This document shows, one piece after another, positions 33,203-44,019 of a DNA stretch of 64,000 nt. A program made the position numbers and the translations under genes. Under the pieces are notes generated by a model. That model had not been told where the DNA came from. It made no database searches and was given only the letters and a program-made list of their open reading frames with translations. Every line of letters begins with the position of its first letter. The first letter of the stretch is position 1. Location: positions 291,586 to 355,585 of the forward strand of contig JABYQU010000040.1 in NCBI GenBank assembly GCA_022264855.1, read 5' to 3'. This DNA is from Lenzites betulinus. Lineage: Eukaryota > Basidiomycota > Agaricomycetes > Polyporales > Polyporaceae.

Positions 33203-36200
33203 TCAGTCTTCCTCGGGAGATAGCTCGTCCAATTCAGGGATAGTCAAGTCGGTGAGGCTCGGCACCCGCTCCTTCTGATAATCGTATCCAACAAAACTCA
33301 TGACACTGCACGAACGTCCAATCAATATCGCACAGTAGGATGAATAAGAAATGAGCACGTACTAAATCGTGCCATCCGCGCAGCCAACAACCACCTCCTC
33401 GTGGCTGAGCTGCATCGACATGGGGTTCTTCTCCGGTGTCGCGAGGCCGTTGAACTTCGAGGGCAGCTGCCCCAAGAGCCCCTTAACGCCGACCGCAGAC
33501 GTATTGTCCTCATGCGCGAGCGCCGCCCATGCGCCCGCCACAGGCAGGATGTCGGTATCGTAGTCGACGCCGGGCGACGGCGTGCGCGGGCCCTCCGACT
33601 TCGGCTCGTCGCTGTCCTCGTCGCTCGCCTCCTTCGCCATCTCCTCCTTGTCGCGGTGCTGCGACATATACAGCTATCCCCGCGGGCGAGCGCGCGTGAG
33701 TCTCGGCCCCGTCTCGAAGCGGAATTACTGCGCGTGCACTCACCGTCCTGCTCGCGCCCGCGCGCGTGCTGAAACGCGTCGCGGTCACAACTCTCCTCTT
33801 GCGCGGGTCGACCGCACCAACGGCGACGTCGGGCGTGTCGACGACTGCGACCAGCTTCGGTGGCGCGGTGAGCACCGCGGCGCGGCCGAACCGCACGGCG
33901 AACGGGGAGTCCCTGAAGGCGGTCACCGGGGTGCCGGTGCGCGGCGAGCCCGACATCAAGGTGGGCGTCATTGGGCCGCTCGAGATGTTGAGCGAGAGGC
34001 GGCCTTTGGGACCGATCGGGATCGGGCTCTTGGAGGTCGATTGGGCGAGCGACTGGCGCCGCTGCGGCGTGGAGAGCGACGAGACGGAGCGCGAGAGGGA
34101 GGAGATGGTGCGCGGGCGCGCGAGGGCCCCGGGGCTCAGTGCGCCGGGCGTGAGTGGCGTCGATGGGCGCGTTGCCTCCTGCGAGACGAGGGAAGCTGCG
34201 GTTGCAGGCGCTTCGTCTTCCTCCGTCCACTGCAAGTGGAGAATGACAGACTTCGTAGCGCACTGTACAAGCATGCTGTCAGCCTGAAGTGCAATTCCGG
34301 TTCACTGTGCAAATTACCGTCATCTGGGTGCCTTTCGCGGCGAACCATCTGCGGGTATGTCAGAATACTAGCACAAGCTACTTGCGATACCACTTACTGG
34401 AGCATGTTGTCCGGGGCGCGACCGACCTGCAATAGCTTCGCGTTCAACACTGGGTCTCCGGCGCCAAGCTCGCTCAGCTTGAACTGCGAAACCATTTCTC
34501 TCCGCTCTGCAGCAGGTACTTGTCAGCGAGAAACCCCCCTATAGATTCTCTGAACTCACTGATGGAGAACACGCGCACGATACCGTCAATGGTCACGCTC
34601 ACAACGCGTTCACCCTCTTCCTCACGACCGCTCCCGATAATCTGCACACCGATATTGACTGTCGTTTGCTGACCGAAACGCACAATCTTCGTGCCGGCGC
34701 GCCAGTCCCAGCATACAAGCGCTTTGTCGGCACCCGCGGAGACGAGGTTTCTTGACGAGAGAGCAACAGCGCGGATACCGTTGAGGTGACCCGCCAGTTG
34801 TTGCAGCGGCGTGAAAGTGAGGGACGAGAACAGGTGTACGCGACTGAGTGTTCCATGTGAGTATTTTCAAAACCTTGTGAGGCATGTTAGTTGTTGCACT
34901 CACCCAACATCGTGGAAACCAACGACGAAGACCTCTACAGGAGGTAGAAGACGTCAGCCACATGTAGCCGCGATACCATAGGGCCACTCACCCTCCTCTG
35001 CCAGGAAGTCGACACAGCTGACGGGCTTCTTGACGTGCAGACATTTCTTCATCTCTCCCGTTTCGATGTCCCAGAAACGAATAGTTTCGTCGTACGAACC
35101 ACTGATAAGTCGCTTGCCTGTAGGCACATTTCGCCATCATCAGATGATGAGCTGCTTAATGGAAGTAGTGTACCTACCGCGAAGAAGCAACGTAGTGCAA
35201 TAGTTGGTGTGCCCGTTCAAGAAGCGGACGCTCTGCGAAAGACCATTCCTGAAGTTCGCCTCCCGGTGGTGTAACGACCGGTAGAGAGGCTCCCTGCGCA
35301 ACGAAACAAGAGTCAGACGATGATTCGCGCGCGATAGTTGTCGAGGCGTACCATCCCTGGGGCTTCGCAGGTGGCTTGAGAGGCATGGGGTCCATTGCAG
35401 TAATCCTGAGGCAATGATACTTCCAGATGGCGGGCAAATGCACGACTTCCTGCCACTTCTTGGAAACAGGCTCAACAGCCAGGAGCTCCTTCACGCTGAG
35501 GAACCTGAAGATCTTGAGCGCCAGATCTGGCGCGAGGTTCCCGACGATATCGAATGTCGACTTTGCGTACTTCTCGAGCAAGAGGATCTGTAGACGAATG
35601 TCTCCTGGCATGCAAGAGTCTAGTATGATGGCGATCCTGTACGTACAATGGGTGATCAGCTTCCGGATGTAGATACGAACAAATTTGCTTACAGCCGCAT
35701 GCGGTCGTCGCGGCTCAAGCCTCTCACGACTCGCCGCACCTCAATCTCGTTGAAGCCTCCACTGCCATCGCCCCTCAGGACAGTGGCCAGGTCGACCTCC
35801 CCTCCAATGCCGTCGTCCTCGCTGCCACGATATCCACTCCAGTAGCCTTTGGGTTTCTTACCTCCACAGATGCAATACCCGTCGCTGTCGAGATCCATCA
35901 CAGAGCCGTTATTCTCCTGCTGGCGATCGCGCTCACGCAAAATTCGGACTTCCGCTTGGAGAGCGTGTAACTGTGCGGCGGACGAGGCTTGCGCGCGTTC
36001 AAGCAGTCGTTTATAGTGAAGCAGCTTGCGCATATGAAGCCCGTGCACGCCATCGAGCGCACCTTGCATCTGGACCGTGTGGCGTCAGCATGCGGTGAAG
36101 AGAGGAGCGAAGCGGACATACGTCTTCGTCCACTTCGCCGTCGTTCACGTCCGTGATCATTTCGAGCGTCATGTCGTCACCATCTCCTTCCCAGAACGGC

Positions 36201-37084
36201 TCGTCCTCCGTGGTCAGGCGAATGGCAGGGGAGTTGCTCGCGAAGCTATCGAATGACCCCGAGCGGTTCAGTGCGCCGCTGCCTGCGACCGAGGGACTCT
36301 TTCCATTCCGAGCCGTCCTTCCCGGCGTGCTCGCCTTTCCAGGCGTGACCTTGGGAGACGGCTTCGATGTAGGCGTCCGCTGTGGCTTAGATGGGGAGGA
36401 CTTTGGAGTAGTTGTAGCCTGTTTCGGCAAATCTCCCGGCGAACCCGGTTGGAGCTTGTTCGCAGCCGGAGTTGGCGACTTGGAAGGTGGGCTGACCTGG
36501 GGAAATGAAAGCCTCGGCGTGGACATGACACGCGTCCGCGGCGTTGCGGGCACGGTTTTGTTTACCTGCGTGTCCGACTCGGAGGTATAGAGCGAGACGG
36601 CGACTGAACGCACACTGCGTCGCGAGGGTGCTAGCGAAGGCGCGGAAGGCCTGCTAGGCCCCTTGCTTGCAGCCGAGACAGAGTTGTGTCGTGACGGCGT
36701 GGTTGTAGACCTGCTGAGCGACGTGGAAATACTCGCTGTGGACTTGGTGGGATCAAGGAACGACGTAGGTGGGACTGGCAGAGAAATACGACGCGCGGGG
36801 GGTTTGGCAGAGCTGAGTCTCCTTGCCAAGCTCGGGGGCTGCAGCTGGGTCGCAGGCGGGACAGGCGTCGCGTTGGGCGAGCGTTGGCCAGAGTCGACGG
36901 TCTTGGGGGAGCTGTTTGCGCTCCGCCTGTCGGGCACGATGGTCGTGACACCGCTGACGTTGCTGGCCAACGAGTATGCGCGAGGCTTGACGATGCCTGT
37001 CGACGATGAGCCGACCGTGCGCGTCGTCGTGCGCGTGTACCGAGTCGGAGTTTCGGAGGGAGCGGCGCTGCGTGGGGGAGGCAT
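33203..37084 (-). CDS. F-box / WD40-repeat protein
   Basis: Predicted substrate receptor of an SCF ubiquitin ligase. Exon 1 (37084-36122) encodes about 321 residues of disordered Ser/Thr/Pro-rich sequence with many S/T-P and PxxP sites, from [17 protein letters not shown] to [10 protein letters not shown]. Exon 2 (36069-35693) has a coiled coil ([19 protein letters not shown] and on) and [12 protein letters not shown]. The F-box follows: [20 protein letters not shown] then SKKWQEVV and IWKYHC. WD repeats come in short exons: [101 protein letters not shown] low-complexity insert (33.7-34.3 kb) and a last blade end in [16 protein letters not shown] and an acidic PEEDE-like tail. The start at 37084 was chosen. 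An earlier in-frame ATG lies at 37222. Not all internal borders were fixed. Confidence 0.88.
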
Positions 37085-38678
37085 GCTGATGACCGGACGA
37101 GAGCGCGAGCTCGTCGTGGTCGGTAGTGAGCAGCACGATAGTAGCACGGCTCGTTTACAACTTCGCGACGCGTTCTTGTCGCGTAATAGGCGCTTAATGC
37201 ACCTTTTAGTACGAACCTTCACTTACAATTCGAACTGATCCGCTCTAATGCACTTTCCCTTCACCCTATTATTTGTACTACTACACTGCCAAACGTTCAT
37301 TAGATTACCGTAAGCTGAGTGTTTCACGCTCCTGCCATCCGCTTATTCAGATCTCTGCGCCCCGCCTATCACCTGGCTACACGCATGTCCCGTAAGGTTA
37401 CCACTAGCTTCCTAATCATCCTATCGACTGCTCCGTGTCTGCCTTCCCCCATCTGGTGTACACACTGCAGTATTCCCTCAAATCCATGACAGTCTCTCCA
37501 CCCAAATTCAGCGTCAACATGTCTGCCCGCCCGAGCCCGCTTTTTCACGCCACCGCTACCAGTATGCGGTATAGCACCGTGTTTGTTCTCTCTGATGAGT
37601 ATATAGTCCGGGCTTTCTTCTTGTGATGGAAAGCGGGGACTTGTCTCGTCCCCCCATCCCCTCTGCAAGGGGACCCGGTCAGTGCAGCGTAAGTTCCTCA
37701 GCCTCACCAGTAAGTCGGGGCCACTGGAGCCGCCAGGAGCCAATGTAAGTCATTTCCCGTTGGCTGCAAGTCCTAAGCATGGTAAGTGGTGCTAAAATCG
37801 TCGAGGCCTGCATGTCATTAAGCCTGGTAAGCCGCTGACCAGCCACCCCATGGTGTCGACTCAGACTTGACGGTACGTTGATAAATATCTTACAACGATA
37901 TCAGTACATACGGTAGCTACTAATTGCTATCTTGATATCTATGTACGATCACTTCAATCATATTTTTGTGCTGTCCCAACGGAATGTTCGAAAGAGCGAT
38001 GTATTCAAGAAAGCGCCAATGAAAGGAGCCTAAGGCCGTGCACATAAAACATACATGACGCCTAGCCGCGATCAACAGTCCGGATCATTTATTATAAGCG
38101 TTGTAGCCTTTACCGACAACATTGAGCCGTCATGTTCAGTCTGGCTACCGGCAGGTACCTTCGTCACCTGGCTGTAAGACCCCACCTGCTCGGAGGCTCT
38201 GGTAATATTCGTATCGTCTCTGACCGTAACCTGACCGGCGCGCTACCGCTGGGTCCCACGGTCATCCTCGAGATCTTCCCTCATCGGCCTCTCCGTCATC
38301 TGACTCACGGTTGGCAGTGTAGACATGCTTACATTCAATACCGCAATGGCCCGCTCCCGTCCACTGTACTGTTACCAAAGATAGGTATTAATTGCCACAG
38401 CGGTGAGTACAGCACTAACGGCGTGCTCATGCCAGGAGTAGTAGTAATAAAGATATGTGGTAGCTACTAATGCACAACAACATAGCGTTCAAAGCAAACG
38501 GTTGTAAACGTACACAGGCAAGAAGGGATCTGCCGAGAACAGCGTCAAGCTTAGCATGAAGGGTATCGTGAGGGTTCGGAACCTGGCTTTCGTCGACGGA
38601 TCAGTATCAAGTTGAAAGTGCTGCATTTTGCATTCAGGAGCATACCTCCTACGGACAGCGAGCTCAACAAGACCCCGC
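37085..38678. other. Intergenic, 1.6 kb
   Basis: This stretch lies between the F-box gene start and the DUF6534 gene end, both on the minus strand. The plus frame 38132-38470 has no recognisable family. GTAGCTACTAAT occurs at about 37912 and 38460. Confidence 0.4.
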
Positions 38679-40912
38679 TCATACAGATTGAAGGGACATG
38701 TCGGACTTGTGGCCGTACGCCATACTTCTTGGGCGACGGGTTCCATCCTCCTCCCTCTCCGCCGTGACGTTGACCTTGATCATACCCGGGGAAGTTTGTG
38801 GCCGCTTCAATCGCAGTCAGTCATGCGTGCTCTACCGAGTCGGAATACGCTCGCTTGCACTCACGTAAGGAACATTCCACATCTCCGCCTGCGCGACCCG
38901 GTTGGCTTGAGCTATCGTATTGAGACCGACGTCGGTGTCCGCCCAGACCTCCATCCGTCCGTTTGCCATAAGCTTCCTCGAATTTAATCTATACGACGGA
39001 AATATGGGTAAGACTTCGGGAACGTCGATGGAGGTCGAGGAGGCACTTACACAGTAAAAAGGGTATTGGCGTAGACTACGGCGTAAATGTCAGTGGTGTT
39101 GCCCGATCTCTCGGTCGCGGGCGGCTTACCTCGCGCAGTGACCACGTTGACGGCAGCGTACAAGAATGCTTTCCGTTGTGTTTGAGCCTGAACATTCCGG
39201 TCAGTTTAAGAACGAGTACGGGGAGCCGTTGTCCGCTGGTACGCACCAGTATCAGAGCAAGGACGTTAAGAATACTATCGGTGATGCCGTGTTCAAGTAA
39301 GATTATAGCCAATGATGGACAAATAATGACGAAGTTTCGTACGCAGTGAGGAGGCCTAAGACGTGTTGAAAATTTAATATAGCACCAACATGGCGGCATG
39401 TGTTAGAACGTACCGCTCTTGATCACGTATGTCATGAATAAACTGTGCCAGCCCAGAGATCTACACGCGTACGTTAGAGGGCTACAAATTTGCGACTGCG
39501 TTGGCTGGACGTACGCGTGGCGCGCGCGATAGCCTTGAGCCCACAACGTCGCAATAATAGTGCCGGCGAGCAGGGCATCCGCAGCGGCCGCTGTCGCCTC
39601 ACACGCCGCCAAAATATTCTATGGGATTCAGGTTATGACAGGTGAGATTGTGTCATCCGTTCGGCCAAATGCCGAATCTACATACCGCGGTGGATGTGGA
39701 GAATGTCAACAAGTTCTTTATCAGGAACCTGGTGTCCTCCCGTCAGTGGAGGGAGCCGCAGTGACAACGGGGGCAGACGTTACTAACCCCTTGATAGACA
39801 ACACTACGCAGATAAGGTTGAGCGTCTGAGAAACAAACGAGACTCGCGGCACTTACCGCATGCCAGGCCTAGAGAAAATGGGCGGGGTGGAGATTACTAT
39901 TGTGCCCTAACTTAACGATGGTGGGTAGCGAGACGCACCCAGTTCAGTAGCGAGAAGCATCATCTATGGGGTGGCGGTTGAGTGCTGCCGTCCAACGCAT
40001 ACTTTGCTGAATGGCACTTACAATCACGATGACGGCCCATTTAGAACGCGGACCGGCTGGTAATTGTAATTAGCAATGCGATAGACGGTAAAGAGCTTGT
40101 TTTAATGCTCACTTAAGAACGCCCGCCGTGCTAGGAAACTAGATCATGGATGTTAGTGCAAGGAAATCGGAGCGATGCACAAATTCCGTACACTTTCGAG
40201 ACGCATGCCGTGAGGGCCTGGAATACAGTGAGCCAACATCCATCACGGCGCAGACAAGCAAACGCACCGTGAGCGCTGGGATAAGCTAGGGAGAAGGGGG
40301 AAGGCCGATCTCAGCTAGATTTGAGACTGGATCTATAATATACTCACTTGTAGGCTCCTGCATGGAGCGGGGCGGTTTGAGAAATTGAATTGGGGTATAA
40401 ATGGTTTATAGCACTCACCAGTTGGCATACAACAGAACTGTCGGCTCCAAGTAGCTGCTTACGAGATAAAAATAACTAGAAACGGTCAGACGTATGACCG
40501 ATACAATATTCGAAGCCCAACGTACCAGACGTGGACCGTCGTCGCAGCGTGCAGCGTCTCCAAAATCCTTAAAACCTCAGTCAGTCGGAAGGCGTTGAAA
40601 CAATGTTCACAGTCCTCATTCACATTGTAGCGGCCACCTGAAAGAAGATGAGTGTTCGGTATAGCCCGCGAGATGCCGATGGCTCTATCAAGTTACTCAC
40701 GAGAAGTCGAATGGAAGGAACGTCTGAGCCAAACAGCCATATATACCGGAACAGTTGATGCAAGCTCGTGCCATATAATCTGCACTCTCTATGAGCACGC
40801 GGCGATGCAGTCTAGCGAGCGATACTCACATGAGACCAATGAACGTGCCGACAAGGAGAGCTCCATAGGTGGCGTCCAGGCTCAACACCAGGGGAGTAGG
40901 TGTTGCGGACAT
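38679..40912 (-). CDS. DUF6534 multi-pass membrane protein (second copy)
   Basis: Paralogue of the gene at 9.6-11.8 kb. Exon 1 begins MSATPTPLVLSLDATYGALL then VGTFIGL, the standard family start, at 40912. Further exons: ILETLHAATTVHVW (helix), YFYLVSSYLEPTVLLYANW, MTYVIKSG | LLTA (core motif), TDSILNVLALIL (helix), RKAFLYAAVNVVTAR, VYANTLFTV | LNSRKLMANGRMEVWADTDV (the VYxNxLxxxLNxR signature), NTIAQANRVAQAEMWNVP, and a last exon with MIKVNVTAEREEDG ending in SLQSV. The middle third (39.45-40.4 kb) was not resolved exon by exon. Function is unknown. The conserved tail suggests a cytosolic regulatory end. Confidence 0.78.
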
Positions 40913-42536
40913 GCCCTGGAGAGTACCACGGGAAAACTGAACAGGGAATAGGCAATCGCTCGCGCACCGCCCGCTAGTTGGCTGGTGCTTTATATGACAG
41001 GATATCGGACCGTCACGTTGGTGATACAGGGGAGAACAGTTGACGTCTTTGTTCAGTGCATCGCTGATCCGGGAGGTACGCGTTAGAAAACCTCCCCCGC
41101 GGAAGCGCAAAAGGAGGATAAATCCTCCGTATACGTGTGAACAGCGGCTTGATTCTTCTGAACGCGCAGTGATGCCACATGAGGTTCCACCACTCCATGA
41201 CCCGTAACGGGCGAACAGTACCTGGTATAGTGATAGACACGAAGTATACTGCCCCCATTGGGAGCAGTATGATGTATGATGGGCCATCATCGCATCGTTC
41301 CTCGAGGCCGGCGCGGATATCCTGCAGTGAGGATCAGGATCGATCGTGATGGGGCGGCATATGTCGCAGTCGTGCTGTTGGTTGAATGTTTGCGGATCCA
41401 CAAAGTGCTGCGGGACGGTTCGTTTCACTTTCGGACACTCAAGTTCAACAATGTATCTGCAAGGCTTGGTGAGAATAAATCTATAAGACGACACTCGTTT
41501 ATCGCCCGCGGTCGAAGACATGAGCCTTCAAAATGTCCGTAGTGTTGGTACGGAAACGGGCGTCTCGCTCAATAGTTGCGAGAGCTTGGGCGCCATCGAA
41601 GGGGCGTCAGAAGATCGGACTCCGGAGTACGGAGCTGGGGGGAGTTGTTTCTGAACATGCTCACATACCATCAGAGGCGGCCTCGAATAGCCTCGAATGC
41701 AAGGCACCCATCTCTGCACATCTCCACAAATCTCCTATTTTGCTTCGGCTAGTCGATCCAACGGTTTGATCTGGCATAGTTCTGGCGCTTGCCAACGTCC
41801 TTGTCCCCGACAGAGAGTCCGGAGAGTCGCCATTGGACAGGGTGCCCGCTGGAAGATAAGGCGCCTGTTGGGATTGGTGTTTATGTTGGCCCGAGGGCCG
41901 AAAAGCAGGCCAGCTCTGGCCTCCGGATGCTACTGTACGCGCAGATCTGGTTTCACGCCCATAACCCACGGCCGCCTTTTATCGCTACGACGACGTACGT
42001 CGTAACGGTGCTGAGACTAGGCCTTTTGATTATTTGGATACGGTGGATCTCGAAAAAGACGCGAAGTGAGTGTAAACTCGGGCCGGGGACGTCGCTGAAT
42101 GACGTTGTCCTGGATGTCATGGCTCCTGGGTAAGAATGCTTATCATTACCTGTCGTGCCCTGCACTCACCTCAGCTTGCTAGATTAGATTCCTCCATAAA
42201 CGGTCGGTGCAAACGTTAGTGCGCAGATGAGGCTAGCTAGCTTCAAGTTGGAAAAACGACTCACGACATCCTCCAAATCACCTGACCGTGTTACGAGGCG
42301 CGTCTGCCGAGGCGGCATTGCTGCTTGTGCACATGGAGGCCTGGGACGATAAGGGGAACGTTAGTACCTGGAGTAGACAGCCACCTTACCTCAACTAAGT
42401 AGCACTATAGCGTTATTGGTTGCGCCATAGCTTCTCTTCTCACTCCTAAATATATACTCCAACCAATGACCCCTCGTCGTGCGCACGTCCCCCTCTCACC
42501 TCCCACCACCACCGCCAGCAACATCCAGCGCCCATC
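40913..42536. other. Intergenic, 1.6 kb
   Basis: Frames on both strands (for example 40979-41521 minus, 41697-42133 plus) were read and show no recognisable family. It holds the promoters of the minus DUF6534 gene and the plus aldo/keto reductase. Confidence 0.4.
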
Positions 42537-43832
42537 ATGCCTTGGGATCTGATTAAGCTGAACGACGGTGCGTGCTTGACATCAAGTGACATTAATGGTG
42601 GGCGGCAGTGAACAGAGTCCAAATGACCACAGGGACCAGCATCCCCAGCGTTGCGTTTGGAACGTGGACCCTTGGTGGGGGAGCGCAAGCCACAGATTAC
42701 GTCGACCAGGCCATTTCCGTCGGGTTCTCGCACATCGGTACGTACGAAACTCGGCGCCCAGGACGCGGGCGGCAGCAGCTCATGTGTCGCCTCGCCACAG
42801 ACACTGCCCAAGCCTACCGCAACGAGGAAGAAGCCGGTAAGGCTATCCGCGAGAGCGGCCTTCCGCGCAAGGACCTCTACATCACCACGAAGTTCTCGGG
42901 ACGCGATGGTCTCGACATCGAGACGTCCATCCAGAACAGCCTGAAATACGTGAGTCACCCCTCTTCTGCCGGGCACGCACCAGGGTTCCTGACGGATGCT
43001 GCGCCGTGACCACACACATGCAGCTAGGCGTAGATTATGTGGACCTGTACTTGATCCACCACCCGCGCCTCGCGACGCCGGATATCCCCACCGCGTGGGC
43101 GAAGATGGAGAAGCTCAAGAAGGACGGTCTCGTAAAGTCCGCGGCGCGCCCACCTGTACATGCCCCTGCCTCGTGCTGACGCGTGCCGTCCTCCAGGAGC
43201 ATCGGTGTGAGCAACTTCGGTGTAGCCGACCTGCAGATCCTCTTGGCGTCCGCCAAAGTGAAGCCCGTCGCGAACCAAGTGCGTCCACTCCCATTCCTGA
43301 CCATAGCGCGCCGCACCGATGCTGACGCACGTGCGCGCTAGATCCTGTTGCACCCGTATGTACACGCGAGTCAGCTCCCCATCATTGAATTCGGGAAGCT
43401 CCACGGGGTCGTGAGCGAGGCCTACAGCGTCCTAATTCCGCTCACACACCAGCCCGGCGGACCCGTCGACAAGCCCGTCGGCGCGATCGCTGCGCGCCTG
43501 AGTGTGAAGCCCGAGCAGGTTCTTCTCGCTTGGGCGAAGAGCAAGGGCGTCGTCGTCGTGACTTCTAGCACGAAGAAGGAGCGGCTGGAAGGATATTTGG
43601 CTGCGGGGGACATCGGTACGCCCGTGTACTAGGATTTGTGGTTGAGAAGCGTGATGGCTGATGAGGGCGTGCAGAGCTGTCGGTGACAGATGTCGCGGCG
43701 ATTGACGCAGCGGGCGCCGCTGGGGCTCGCCAGCAAACCGCGCGCTCGTTCGTAACCCGCCTTGCGATGGCTTCCCTCATCACCGCGGTGTGGGTCGGAG
43801 TCTGCTCGTATTTGGACATCTCGCTGTTTTGA
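42537..43832 (+). CDS. Aldo/keto reductase with C-terminal hydrophobic anchor
   Basis: NAD(P)H-dependent oxidoreductase of the AKR superfamily, a TIM barrel acting on aldehydes or ketones. Exons 42537-42567, 42609-42737, 42801-42949, 43024-43136, 43197-43278, 43342-43615 and 43675-43832 join in phase to 311 residues. Motifs: IPSVAFGTWTLGGG, SHIDTAQAYRNEEEAGKAIR (catalytic D and Y), LYITTKFSG (catalytic K), LGVDYVDLYLIHHPR (catalytic H), GLVKSIGVSNF, VANQILLHPYV, AWAKSKGVVVVTSSTKKERL. The last exon adds about 50 residues after AAGDIG with a hydrophobic segment (LITAVWVGVCSYLDISLF) at the very end, resembling a tail anchor. If the last intron were retained, the chain would stop at 43631 after TPVY. 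Substrate unknown. Confidence 0.93.
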
Positions 43833-44019
43833 CTCCGCGAGCATAGTCAGTTGAGTGTGTACGACTGCCTCTGATCTTGAGAAGTATGCGGTCATCTTCG
43901 ATCGAGGAATGCGTTGTAAAATACATTCAGTGTGCCGTTGTATTGTAGTATGTATGCTAGGCAAGTAGTCAGTGTCGAGACCACTAAAACCATTGTCAAA
44001 AGATTCAGACCTGTGCGCA
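43833..44019. other. Short convergent intergenic region
   Basis: Only 187 bp separate the stop codons of the reductase (+) and ORC5 (-), so their 3' UTRs probably overlap. Confidence 0.5.

Noticed and set aside
33582..34544. 320-codon plus-strand ORF
   Set aside because: Antisense to the low-complexity and WD exons of the F-box gene. It is arginine- and glycine-rich with no domain.
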